Source: Atriophallophorus winterbourni (Eukaryota > Platyhelminthes > Trematoda > Plagiorchiida > Microphallidae). From it: DNA of 64,000 bases. The stretch spans positions 62,001 through 126,000 of the forward strand of contig JACCGJ010010771.1 of the NCBI GenBank assembly GCA_013407085.1, given 5' to 3'. The notes beneath the pieces were generated by a model that worked only from the letters and a program-made list of their open reading frames with translations, was not told where the DNA came from and did no database searches. A program made the position numbers and the translations under genes. Positions 53,061 to 63,944 of the stretch are shown piece by piece (position 1 is the stretch's first letter; every line of letters starts with the position of its first letter).

Positions 53061-54050
53061 GTTGTCGAGTAGGTTAACTTTGAGGGGCTAGGACGTTGTC
53101 CTTTATAGAAGAAGAAAAAGAAGAAATTGACTTTATTCGTACACACGAATTTTCAGCTGTTACAATAATTTCACCACAAATTTCAAAAATGATAAACATG
53201 TCCCGACATCGAGTTACAATTTGTCGACTGAACGGTTTTTCTTGTCCGTCTTAATTGATTGACATACAATCCAGTTTACTAGCAAAAGCTTTTGGGTCAA
53301 ACGCTTCACTGCAAGTCCCGGTATCTCGTACTTCGTTCTAAAGTGCACGTCCAAATTTGACCTCAGTTGATCCGAAAATATTTGATGCATTTTACCTTTG
53401 GAGAAATTAATTGTATGCCCGGCCGGTTTGAAGGCCCCGCAGACCGCGGTATACTAAAATAATCCGCAAGTATCGTTTTTCAATAGCAATTGTTTGAGCT
53501 ATGTTTTTTATTGTCGTGTGCAAACTGAACTGAACTGAACTGATCGTGCTCATATTTTTCTTTAGAAGGTACGTCAGCAGAATATTCCTTGGCATTAACC
53601 GCTAAGTCGGGTAACGATGGTGCCTTTATGACGTTTTATAACAGTTGATTCAGTTTTTGTATACTGGATTTCAGTCCATTTAGACGCGCCTCGATTTTAT
53701 ACTCAGTGGTTTTTGTCTACGAGGATGACGCTGTTGGTTTGGACATGCAAACCTAACAAAGTTAACAAACACCGGGGCAATTGTCTCCATTCATAATCGC
53801 TACCAAATACGATGTCAGCGATTTGTCGAATTTTGCATGCAATTTCAACAAACAAACGTAACACTTGACAGACTACGCTTTAGGAATTAACGACTTTTGG
53901 CAAACCGTACACATGCAGCCCGATGCGCTTTGTTTTTTGGGGGGTCATCCGGTTAGGGTTGTGAGCAGCACATTTAAGTGGTGTGTGCAAATTCAGTGGT
54001 TCTGTAGGGCGATGGATGATGATTATCTGTATGCAATTTGTTAATACTGT
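53061..54050. other. Non-coding, repeat debris
   Basis: Contains a CTGAACTGAACTGAACTG run near 53525 resembling a LINE-type short tandem tail. No coding motif recognised. Confidence 0.35.
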
Positions 54051-54067
54051 TTACATACATTGAAGTT

Positions 54068-54234
54068 CGCGAAAAAAAACCGCCGTCTGAATCTTAGGCA
54101 CCACTTCTTCAGTGAAAGAGTGGTAAGCTTCTGGAACAAGCTGCTTGAGGAACTAATCGCTTGCACATCAGTATGTGCATTTAAAAAAGGTTTGGATAAC
54201 TTGTGGCACGAGCTTCTTCTAATCTTTTTCCCAT
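54068..54234 (+). pseudogene. CR1-like LINE C-terminal fragment
   Basis: From 54074 the plus strand reads RRLNLRHHFFSERVVSFWNK, LLEELIACTSVCAFKKGLDN and a stop at about 54232. This is the typical C-terminal block of CR1-type ORF2 (FF..RV...WN.L....). Only the 3' end is present. Confidence 0.75.
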
Positions 54235-54239
54235 GAATA

Positions 54240-54797
54240 TGCAGGTCGCTTGTAAAGAGAATTGGCCATTTTTTGTTCAATTTAAATTTATACGGTATTC
54301 ACCATTATTTAAAAAATCCTGTTATATAATTCCTCGTTTTAAATGTCATGTTTTCATAGCTTGGTGAAGAGAACCCCTTTCCGTTTTTCTCAGTCGCAGC
54401 TACAAATAGTGGGCCAGATGGACGGCCTGGAAAACACCTGACGTATCATCGCATACGACGAGGATACCAAAGAAGAATGAAACAACTTTGACAGTGTTGG
54501 GCGCTTCTTTGAAGCTTTCCACCGACAGAAATTCTAGACGCTTGATTGGGTTATCGACAATTTACAGTCCTGTGCCAACTGAACCTTCATTTTATTGAAC
54601 GTAAAATTCCGCTGCAGAAGTGACCTTGAAAATGTATTTGCAATTGTACACACTACAATTTGATTGTGCAAATACTTTGGTAATTATTGATCATGATTAG
54701 CATGCCTTGAATTTCCAAGAATATAATTACTCATTTATTTATATTATTTCCGAGGTAATGCTGTTGACGTTTTCATGGCGTTGCCGCATGACGAAAT
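54240..54797. other. Non-coding stretch, nothing recognised
   Basis: No supported feature. Confidence 0.4.
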
Positions 54798-54937
54798 TTA
54801 TAAGGAGCAAGTAGCACCCTTGAGTACATGTAAAGATTGCCCCATGTTGTTACACGCTCATTATTCAAACAGGTGTTGAGGGAAGCAAAGTTAATTGCTT
54901 ACCAGTCGTCTCGCAACGTCAATAAGCTGATGCATCG
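54798..54937 (+). repeat. 140-bp direct repeat, left copy
   Basis: Repeated at 56289-56428 with seven substitutions in 140 positions, most of them transitions. The two copies bracket the LINE. Confidence 0.9.
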
Positions 54938-56288
54938 TCTATCCGAAGACTTTTCGCAATGGGATCAAATTTGTCGTACCTTTCAGGTTTCCTCGGAAGC
55001 TGATAGCGTGGTGGTAGCGCGAGTTGATCACTTTATTCTCATTCAAAAGCTACGCCACTACGGAATCGATGACCCCTTGTTGACGTGGATCAGCCGATTT
55101 CTGCAAGATTGCACATCGTGTGTGCGCGTCAAAGACGCCAATTCAGACTGTTTCCCGGTAACAAGTGGAGTTCCGCAAGGATCCGTACTCGGACCCACTC
55201 TTTTCCTTATATTCATCAATGATATCAGCTTGATCTTATCAAGCTCATTTTCACTCTTCGCGGATGACCTCAAGGTTTGGCGTCGTATATCACTAGGGGG
55301 ACGAGCTTTTTCACCATGTGGACCAGGTAAGCGACCTCGGTGTCATCGTACAGCAAGACTTGGGTTGCTAGAGCCAGTGCGACAAGGCTGCAAGAACCGC
55401 AAACCACAGTGTTGGTCTTCTGAGGCGACTTTTCAGACTCTTTGACCGACGACTCTTCCCACAGCTACTGTCCGCTTATATCCGCCCCCCGCTCGAATAT
55501 GCAGTCAGTGCGTGGCATCCGTGGCACCAACAAGACATGAACGCCCTCGAACAGCCACAATGGCGAGCCACAAAGCTTATCAACGGCTGCAGTATATCGG
55601 CCTCTTCTCAATCCGCTACCGACTCCTCCGCGGAGATTTCCTTTTGACCTTTCGCATTCTCACAGAGATTCAGCACTCTTGCAAGTCCCTGATGCCTCCA
55701 TACAATCGACGTAATCATCGTGGGCACAATCTCAAGATTGCTCATCAGAATAGCCGATTGAACAGTCGAAGGTATTTCCTACCCCTTCGCATATGCCGTG
55801 TCTGGAACGCTCTTCCGCCGGAGGTGGTATGTGCTGAGTCACTGTCTTCGTTTAAGCAACGCCTAGACAAACATCTATGGCAATCAACTTTCACGTGACT
55901 TTTGTTTATCTTTCGCCATTCCGATCTACCCCATTATACTACATACCACTCACATAGCCATAAACGACTAACACTTTTTCCAGTCTTTACTCCCCAGCTT
56001 ACGAGCGTCAACGTTGCTCACGCCAAAGTAACCGTCCGCAAGTCCGTCATGCACTGGAGGACGTGGTTGGAATGTGTCTTGGGCTGACACTTCTCCCTAT
56101 AAAAAGCCACAAATTTCCAATCAAGGTGTATGCTATACGCGAACATGGCCCGCTATAAGGCCTATTTGCCTCCGTTTTTCTCTCATCATGTATGCTTTTT
56201 AGCACGCTTTATGCGACCCTCAGTACACACCACCCAGTGGTTTCTTACAAGCTATCAGCTTTTATTACCACAATAAAAATATTGACTA
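54938..56288 (+). pseudogene. CR1/Jockey-like LINE fragment (distinct family)
   Basis: RT: VDHFILIQKLRHYGIDDPLL, VTSGVPQGSVLGPTLFLIFI and SLFADDLKVWRRI (FADD near 55255). After frameshifts near 55300-55340 come LFPQLLSAYIRPPLEYAVSA-type text near 55455-55510 and, in another frame, the C-terminal domain at 55512-55898 (SIRYRLLRGDFLLTFRI, NSRRYFLPLRICRVWNALPP). A 3' UTR runs to an AATAAAAATATTGACTATT end near 56288. The part encoding the YLDFSKAFD strand is deleted at the left. Confidence 0.88.
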
Positions 56289-56428
56289 TTATAAGGAGCA
56301 AGTAGCACCCTTGAGTACACGTAAAGATTGTCCCATGTTGCTACGCGCTCGTTATTCAAACAGGTGTTAAGGGAAGCAAAGTTAATTGCTTACCAGTCGT
56401 CTTGCAACGTCAATAAGCTGATGCATCG
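56289..56428 (+). repeat. 140-bp direct repeat, right copy
   Basis: Partner of 54798-54937. Confidence 0.9.
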
Positions 56429-56870
56429 AATGAACTAAGCATGGATGATCGTAACGCAAGCTTTGATCACTTCAATAGTTCAATACACCATTTGTGTCAC
56501 GGCGTTCTTGTGTCAGTAGAAGCAGCTTTGGGCATCTGCCTAAAACACCGGTTAAAACACACACCTAATTCATCGACGCGGGTATACCAAATGCAAGGAA
56601 TGGTCTTTAATAATCCAATGATAAAAAAAACGTTTTCCTCACCTTAGTGGATTTCAGTTCAGTTTGCAGAACAGTATGTGGCTAAAGAGCCATCGAGCGT
56701 CCATATTTGTTTTCGGTGGTATGCTACAGAAGAGCGTCCATCACTTCAAACAATGTGAAGCCTAGTATGGGATGTTTCATTTGTGAAGTCTCTCATGAGT
56801 TAGAAAATTGTCAGAAATTTATCAAAGCTGTTGTCATTTTGCTCCGGAAATTGCTGAGCGAATTTTTGTT
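56429..56870. other. Non-coding stretch, nothing recognised
   Basis: No supported feature. Confidence 0.4.
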
Positions 56871-56873
56871 GTT

Positions 56874-57725
56874 TCTCTATGCGGCAAATCTCATGGCGCT
56901 GGCATGCAAGCCTGAGGAAATTGAGCTTAACCATACCACAGTCTTCTGCATTATGAACAGGCTGAAGAGAAATTGCCTATAAATATCAATTGCAACCTCG
57001 CGGCATTCAGTTTTAAAGTGTGCTTAGGTTCCATAACTATCAAGTTTTGAGAATCCGACCGGGCTTGTAATTACTGTTAATTGGTGGTTGTGATACCACA
57101 TTGGTTCTTGAAGAATTTTTTGAACAGTAAGTGATTTCTAAGTGTCCTGTACAAGATTCGTTGACAACGTTTGGTTATCACCATGATGAATTTTAGCACA
57201 GTTTTAAATAAAACGGCTTGATTTGATCCAAAAATTGACGCAATTTTTCGATCGAGTCTGGCTTTGAGTATTCTTAGATATCAGTAACCTTCTCTATGCG
57301 GCAAATCTCATGGCGCTGCGACATGCACCTACAAGCCGTAGGGCACTGACGGAAATTGAGCTTAACCATACCACAGTCTTCTGCATTATGAACAGGCTGA
57401 AGAGAAATTGCCTATAAATATCAATTGCAACCTCGCGGCATTCAGTTTTAAAGTGTGCTTAGGTTCCATAACTATCAAGTTTTGAGAATCCGACCGGGCT
57501 TGTAATTACTGTTAATTGGTGATTGTGATACTTCATTGGTTCTCAAAGAATTTTTTGAACAGTAAGTGATTTCTAAGTGTCATGTACAAGATTCGTTGAC
57601 AACGTTTGGTTATCACCATGATGAATTTTAGCACAGTTTTAAATAAAACGGCTTGACTTGATCCAAAAATTGACGCAATTTTTCGATCGAGTCTAGCTTT
57701 GAGTATTCTTAGATATCAGTAACCT
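56874..57725. repeat. Tandem duplication, two units of 417 and about 435 bp
   Basis: Unit 1 is 56874-57290 and unit 2 starts at 57291 with the same TCTCTATGCGGC. They differ by about eight substitutions and a ~20-bp replacement near the start of unit 2. The duplicated block is antisense Gypsy pol. Confidence 0.9.
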
Positions 57726-58660
57726 TCTCCGTGCGTATTCTTTGATGGTCGACCACAAAACTCAATATTTTCAAAGTGGAGGCGCCAAATTGGCATTTGC
57801 TAGGGTTTGTTACGATACCGCACTGCTTAAACCGACAGAAAATTTGGTGCAATTGTTCGATGTGCTCATCGTCTAAGCTGCTGGCAATGAGAGTGTCCTC
57901 CACAGTCTGACTTTGCGGCACTTTTCCTGGATCAGGCTTGTGCTTTCACATCACACAATATAGGCGTAGACTAAAGGTAGTCTACGCAGGACTTCGTCGA
58001 ACAAACATTGGAACGTTTGTACGCATTCCTTAAGCCAACTCACATCCGTAAACATTCAAACAGGTCGAATGTGGTTGTGATGACTGTCTTGGGAATGTCG
58101 TCTTCGACAAAAGAGATTTGGAGATAGCCACACCAGATCTAGTGTCGTCAAAACTGATTTTCAATGTGACGTCAAACCGAAAACATATGGATGTGGTATA
58201 TGATACTTATCCGAAACAGTTACGCGGTTAGGCGCACGATAATCGCCGCATATTCGCTGGTCTCCAAACGCTTTTATCATCCATACCAAGAACTGAAGAT
58301 CAGGAGCTGCTAGGTGGATGGATGATGTCTACTTTCAGTCAGTGTTGAAACTCGATTTTGGCGATTTTTAGTTTATCCGGTCGGAAGAACAATCAGGGCT
58401 TTTGCTGACAATGTAATGGACTACACCATGTTTGACAGTCGCCGAAATTTTGGCAAACTGTCAGCTTAGGATAATATCTTATTAGGACGGCGAATCGGTT
58501 TTTAGACATGTCAGTTCGAATAACGATCGAATTGATCGACGTAGCTTTACCTGTAGTAAATGGAGTAGTAGTTTCATCTAAGAAGCATTGGTTGCGAAGT
58601 TCGACGAATAAACCGAATTTGGTAAGAAACTTCATTTCTAATATCACATGCTTCACATCA
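57240..58660 (-). pseudogene. Gypsy-type pol fragment (G3), minus strand
   Basis: Minus-strand order: protease/linker region MKHVILEMKFLTKFGLFVEL (58656), RT text with ICGDYRAPNRVTVSDKYHIP near 58250, the catalytic region near 57910 read as VEDTLIASS, then NPSKCQFGASTLKILSFVVD and the SIEKLRQFLDQI connection near 57680. The active-site motif is interrupted by a short foreign insert at 57905-57962. Multiple stops; no LTR identified. Confidence 0.82.
57905..57962 (-). repeat. Short repeat core inserted in the Gypsy RT active site
   Basis: On the minus strand GTGAAAGCACAAGCCTGATC and AAAGTGCCGCAAAGTCAGAC match the cores at 61325-61385 and 61690-61745 and the reverse complement of 60540-60600. 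It splits VYAYI from DTLIAS. Confidence 0.65.
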
Positions 58661-58739
58661 GCGATTATGATGATTCATAGGAATTCGCAGTGTAGACCTA
58701 AGTCGAGTGACAGGATCTTAAATTAGATGTTTTACCTGA

Positions 58740-59850
58740 TTATCTATATGATAATGGCATAAGGAATGTTTCGTTTTAGACCAGATTACTGATCTTGTGT
58801 GAGAAACTTGTAATCCCTTGTGAACAACATGCGAATATACTAACAACACGTTGTTGGGCTTTTATTTCTGTTGGAGGTTTGCGGGGACGAATAAGTTGCA
58901 TTTGCTCAAGATCCGGCCTTATGATTCTTTTAGATATATGATAGCCGAGAATGTTTATTTCACGTGAGGCGGTTTCGTCTTATCTTTTTGCTGCACTTAC
59001 AAACGCTTCCTAATCCTGGCCACATGTGCGCTGCGAACTTCCACACACCATAACATTGCCAATGTATTTATAGGCATTCTTAAGATTCTATAGTTGCAAA
59101 ATCTGATCGAAGGTGCGTTAAAGCATGCGACTCCATTCGGGACACCAAAAGGTATACAAAAGTTTGATATACGCGACCACCAGCTTCACAAGCTTAGACC
59201 TGATGATACGCGCTTCTGCGATCTAACATGCTATATACCCCGTAGCGAGCTATTTCCTAAACCATTCTATTCCGTTGTGGTAATGGATAGGTATCAAGGT
59301 ACGTAAACGGATAATAGTGTGATTATTCCCGATCACCATACGTTTCTTGTGAGTAAAGCTTTTCGTTATTAGGACTGGGTTTCTCCGGCGCGAGCTCGAC
59401 GGTTCGATGACATCATAATAGTATAGTTGTGTAATTTTACTAGCGATAAAGGCTCCATCATCTAAGGTATGCCGTCGATATTTTGTACCGATCGGTTTAC
59501 AGTCTGGAGCGAGCTTCGAAAACAAAGGAGCGCAATCAAATAAAGTTTCAATTTTGTCACGCAGGCCCAAGAAATAATGGCCAAGAAAGACATTCGTGCA
59601 AAAACCAGGGAGCACGGATGACCTGACGCGGCTGTATGTAACACCATTATACTGGATATTACTTTTACTTTTGTGCGACTATCTCCTCCTGGAGGATGAG
59701 TCGGCTTCAATGAAGATTCTTGGGAATTTGGTACAAAGCGGCATCCCCAGCACCACTTGGCGTTTGTTCGAGTCTTCTTCTCTAACCTTTGCACAACCAA
59801 GTGCGACCTGCAAGGCATCAGGGAGTTGCCAGAAAGAGGTGGTGTGCACC
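58740..59850 (-). pseudogene. Gypsy-type pol fragment (G2), minus strand
   Basis: Minus strand: GHYFLGLRDKIETLFDCAPL, APDCKPIGTKYRRHTLDDGA, FIASKITQLYYYDVIEPSSS, then (other frames) YGVYSMLDRRSAYHQV near 59215-59165, a PFGV-NGVAC-like block near 59120 and LGYHISKRIIRPDLEQMQLI near 58960-58900. This is the N-terminal part of RT through the thumb. It is of the same family as the plus-strand fragment at 62.2 kb. Many stops; the YVDD region is lost. Confidence 0.78.
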
Positions 59851-60024
59851 AACTAACCGTCTGCCAGACTCTGTTTCATATTTTTCCCCAGTGTTTTCTC
59901 CGAAGCCGTTCCCGCGATCGGGTATCCCGCAAAACAGCGGAGGTTTAAGATCAGGGTTTTCCTTCACTTAGATGAAATGCTCTCCCAGGCTAACGAGCTA
60001 CATTTGCCCGAAGCAAACTGATTT

Positions 60025-60140
60025 TTAGGCGCCAGTAACTCACCGTCGCCCCTTCTCCTGTTTTTAGAAGCAGTTCCGCCGGGCTCGGGGAGCCACTCGT
60101 GCAGGCCAGAAGCTGGACTTGGTTGTCAGAGGCTGGATAT
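60025..60140. repeat. Third copy of the GC-richer repeat block
   Basis: Resembles 15650-15790 and 31445-31580 (CACCGTCGCCCCTTCTCC, AGTTCCGCCGGGC, TTGTCAGAGGC). Its position next to Gypsy pol suggests an LTR fragment, unproven. Confidence 0.4.
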
Positions 60141-60349
60141 TAACGTAACAGAAGCCACATGTTTCACAAGAGAGTGACGTAGAAGCCGTGGTAACTGAAG
60201 ATTTAATAAAATGTACCATCCACTCATTACACACGTCATTTTTTGAAATTTATTTTCAATATAGTTTTTGAACGATGGGAAAATGTCAAGGAATAATAGA
60301 GATGATGCATTCTTTCTATTGATGTCGTTTCATTGCCAATGTGTCGAGC

Positions 60350-60615
60350 CACACACTCTCACCTTCTCTCGTGCACTGGTGTGCAAACGTGCAGCATTTC
60401 TGTGCTGTGCGGCTAACATCGTGCTAAATTGATTGGCCACCGGTAGTGGGCTGCATGCTGAAACAGCCTGGAGTCTCACTACCATTTCCTGTTATTTTTT
60501 CTTCCTCATATCTGTCTAGGCCTGGGCAACCTGACAGTATCTTAGCCCACGTGCAGTTTCCGACTGTGCGGCACTTTGCCTAGATCAGACTTGTGCTTTC
60601 ATACCATGCCTTCTC
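60350..60615 (-). repeat. Short repeat element, minus orientation
   Basis: Reverse complement of 61690-61925 with good similarity: the AGCACAAG-TGATC core, ACTGCACGTGGGCTAAGATACT, a GAGGAAGAAAAAA stretch, CACCGGTGGCCAATCA and AGCCGCACAGCACAGAAATGC. The two copies form an inverted pair 1.1 kb apart. Confidence 0.75.
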
Positions 60616-61310
60616 TTGCACCTTCTCTTCGCTTCTTCATCGCGGTGTATCATGTGATCGTCCACCCGGCTCTTTCTTCCTGCCTGTATCAAGATCTACG
60701 AATCATGTGCTCCATGATCAGCGTTAAAGTACCACTCTTGAAATGTGTAACGACGTTCGTAACCCAGGCAGCATTACCTTTTCTTTCAATACAAGCACCA
60801 CGAGTCTTACCATGAATTATGAGCGGAAGGGCAACCAGCGTCAAAACAGAGCCAGTGGACTGCTTCCATGTGGATCGACTGGGTTTCGTCATAATACGTA
60901 CTACGTACGACTGTTGTACACCCGATCTTAAGTATGCAGTATGTAACGTTCTATGCATGATCCCATTTGAGCAGAGGAAGTCGGGTTTCATTGTAGTAAG
61001 CAACACTTTACGAATCTAAAAATGATTACACAATAGATTAAACGTAAATACTAATATGTTAGTCAGTTATATAGCAAGTAAACAGCAATCATGTCGTTCG
61101 CTTTGATTTTGAATTAAGAGGATATATTTCATGCTGGATGAGATAAATACAACTTCTCGGTTTCTCAAATTATACGGGTGAATTCGTTGTTCTGAAATTT
61201 GATAATAACACGAGGACTGTTCAGTGAGTGCACATACAACGATTTTTTTAGATTAAGACCAGCTTACTGGATATGCGATTGATCAATATATTCGGTTAGT
61301 ACTTGATTAT
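60616..61310. other. Non-coding, nothing recognised
   Basis: Overlapping chance frames on both strands but no motif I can assign. Confidence 0.4.
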
Positions 61311-61319
61311 CAGACTATG

Positions 61320-61390
61320 TATGTATGATTGTATGGAAGCACAAGCCTGATCAAGGCAAAGTGCCACGCAGTCATAGACTGCATGTAGGA
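61320..61390 (+). repeat. Short repeat core, truncated copy
   Basis: GGAAGCACAAGCCTGATCAA, AAAGTGCCACGCAGTCATAG and ACTGCATG: the first ~65 bp of the element at 61690. Confidence 0.7.
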
Positions 61391-61689
61391 GGAAGCAGCG
61401 TTGTATTTCTGACTTAGAGGATAGACGATGTAGTGACGCAGTTTCGCTTTTGCCATCTTGATAAGCATGATGATGTGTGCATAGCGTGGGTTGCTCTTCA
61501 AAATTTCTACTTATTCCGCCAATTGTTGGTATTTACAGGACTGGTAGCATCGGTGCAAGAAAACAGGACCCGATGTCGTCAGCCAAGAAGGTAAGGGTGT
61601 TCCTGAAGGATAACCCCGAGCATACTGGAACAAGCGTTCATGCGGGTGCAATTGATCGATGTGTATAGTAATGAGCGTATACTATAAAG

Positions 61690-61925
61690 TATGTATGTAT
61701 GGTGTGTGAAAGCACAAGCCTGATCAAGGCACAGTCATAGACTGCACGTGGGCTAAGATACTGCCATGTTGCCCAGGCCTAGACAGATATGAGGAAGAAA
61801 AAAGAACGAGAAATAGTAGTGAGACTCCTACCTGTTTCAGGATGCAGCTCACCACCGGTGGCCAATCAAATTAGCACGATGTTAGCCGCACAGCACAGAA
61901 ATGCTGCACGATTGCACATCCGTGC
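61690..61925 (+). repeat. Short repeat element, plus orientation
   Basis: About 235-bp element beginning with the AAGCACAAGCCTGATCAAGG core. See the inverted partner at 60350-60615. No coding capacity; a SINE or LTR fragment. Confidence 0.7.
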
Positions 61926-62199
61926 ACTACTACAAGCAAACAGCAATCATGGCTCATACCCAACTAAATCAGTGGTCACGGTGGCGTCAACATTACTTTA
62001 TTATTAAACTACTGGTTAGTGTTGTGTTTTTATCAAATACCGGAAAGGTTCCTATGGTAAATTCAAACTGGTTTTCTACTTCCCAATATTTGGACATATT
62101 TCACTTGGACATGCTTTCCTTGGCCTACGTGTTGAAGTTGAAAATCCATTTGGTGCGAATTGTAATAACCTAGCTCTATGAGGCCTTGTTTCCGAAACT

Positions 62200-63160
62200 A
62201 TGGATTCTCTACCAACCTATCTCGAGATTAGAAGCCGATTGCAACGAAATCAAAGCGGTATCATCCGGTGAAAATTCAAATGCGCAGAGGTCGACCGTTG
62301 GTTACAAGAAGGTATTATTGAGCGTTTGAAATCCATTTCGTGGGATCAAGTATTCGTTACGAAGAACTCTAATCTCAAACCGCGCATAGTCGTCGACTAC
62401 AGTCAGACCATCGATCAGTTCACTTATTTAGATTGATACCTATTACCACGTTTGGACAAAAAAATCAAGAACTTCGAGACTATGAATTATTATATACTTT
62501 GAATCTTTTAGCTGTCTATCATCGAATTACAGGTCGGTATTAAACTGCATTCGAAGATGGTAGTGGTCTGTTTCAGTCCCATCGCTTACCATTTGGTGTC
62601 ACTAACGGCGTGGCGTGTTTTCAGCTCACTGTCGACAGTATCATACAACATGAAAACCTGAAAAATACATAAACAACGTAACGCTAAGCGGCAACGCCCA
62701 CGATGAACACCACGTGAACCTGGAATTTTTTTGTAAAATGCCACAGATTTGTTGATTCATGCTTGATTATAAAAAGAGCATCACCTGATAAACTGAGATT
62801 TGCTTTCCGGGTTATATTGTTTCGAACGGTATCATATGACCTGATCTAGAACGAATGGAACCTATTCGCCAATTGCCTTCCAACGTAATTATTCGCACTG
62901 GATGTCATTATTCCTCTACAAGATGAAGGCAGTTCCTTTGTCATATATAGCCAGAATAACCTTTGATACTCTAAAGATTGAACTTGGAAACGTCATGGTG
63001 ATTAAGATTACCTATAATGAATCCTTACTAATTGAAACCGATGGTTCCGACGTTGCTGCTGTTGAGTCCAAACTACCGACCGGTTACTTTTTTGTTGTGA
63101 ACTTCCAAAGAAATGATGCTGCGGTCCTACCGCACTCCGCTAAAAGTAAGAAACATTGAT
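62200..63160 (+). pseudogene. Gypsy-type pol fragment (G4), RT to RNase H
   Basis: Reads AEVDRWLQEGIIERLKS, VFVTKNSNLKPRIVVDYSQT then IDQFTYLD near 62290-62430. With frameshifts it continues LPFGVTNGVACFQLTVDSII near 62585-62645, an INNVTLSG form of the YVDNVT active site near 62670, and RNase H text TFDTLKIELGNVMV and SLLIETDGSDVAAVES (62955-63075; catalytic Asp in ETDGSD). Broken throughout. Confidence 0.85.
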
Positions 63161-63475
63161 CACAATTTTCCATACGCTGGAACCGGGTCTGAGGTTTGAC
63201 ATTCCGTGTTTCAACTGACATTTCTACATAATTTTACGATTGATTCAATAGAATTCCATCTGAATATCTAGGAATCCCACTATAGTTCGTCTACGGAACG
63301 CCTATAGTTCTTCAAGTTACTAGTTCGGTGATATCGGTACAGCCTTGTTTAGTAAAGACTCTTCTATAGCCTTCTAATGCATATCTAGCCGTGTGTTGCG
63401 TGATGTGGGAGCTGTGATGAACCCCTTGTTTTTTTGTTTTTTCCGAATGAAGTTCACCGTCTGTTTTTAATTTTC
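63161..63475. promoter_or_regulatory. 5' flank of the kelch gene
   Basis: Non-coding sequence that should include the promoter or an upstream intron of the KLHDC4-like gene. It ends in a T-rich tract. Confidence 0.3.
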
Positions 63476-63477
63476 AG
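63476..63477 (+). other. Splice acceptor candidate upstream of the kelch ATG
   Basis: CTGTTTTTAATTTTCAG ends at 63477, 29 nt before the ATG at 63507. It may be the end of a 5' UTR intron or a spliced-leader trans-splicing acceptor; flatworms use both. Confidence 0.4.
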
Positions 63478-63506
63478 TCACACACGCATTTTGAAACTCA
63501 ACCTCC

Positions 63507-63944
63507 ATGGGGAAAAAGAATAAATCAAAAAAAGGTAGAGGCATTGAAAAAACTTTGCAAAAGACGCAACACAAAATCGAGAAGAAAATGATTAAAATGG
63601 AAAAAGAGGCTGGAGAACCTGTGATTGAGAAATTGATTGAGGAGTTTCGTATCAAACAAAGTAATATTGTATCCGTTGTTAGTACACCATGTGGACCACC
63701 ATCTCCGAGGTTTTTGCTTCATTCTCCTAACCAAAACAGGTCACATTTCTCACTAACGTCCACACAAGATTCAAATGAATTAGTATTATTTGGTGGGGAA
63801 TATTTTGATGGAAAGAAAGTAAGAGATCCGGTTGACATTTCCCAGGTCACTATGTATTCGGATTTGTTCATTTTCGATTGTAAAGAGAAACAATGGCACC
63901 ATATACAGTCTCCTAACACTCCTCCACCGCGTTCTAGCCATCAG
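63507..63944 (+). CDS. KLHDC4: Kelch domain-containing protein 4-like, first coding exon
   Basis: Starts MGKKNKSKKGRG, the lysine-rich N-terminus characteristic of KLHDC4, followed by a predicted coiled region (KTQHKIEKKMIKMEKEAG). A PCGPPSPR linker and the first kelch blade follow, with LVLFGGEYFDGKKV and MYSDLFIFDCKEKQWHHIQS (GG doublet and downstream Tyr/Trp). The exon ends at SPNTPPPRSSHQ before the donor GTATTT at 63945, phase 0. About 146 of an expected ~500 or more residues are present, and the rest lies beyond the window. A short extra segment after the first GGEYF motif is not typical. The orthology assignment is strong; the cellular role is poorly defined in the family. Confidence 0.92.

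Noticed and set aside
61310..61760. AAGCCTGATCAAGG core as a hammerhead
   Set aside because: CTGATCA lacks the essential core bases, and there is no GAAA-stem III-NUH arrangement.
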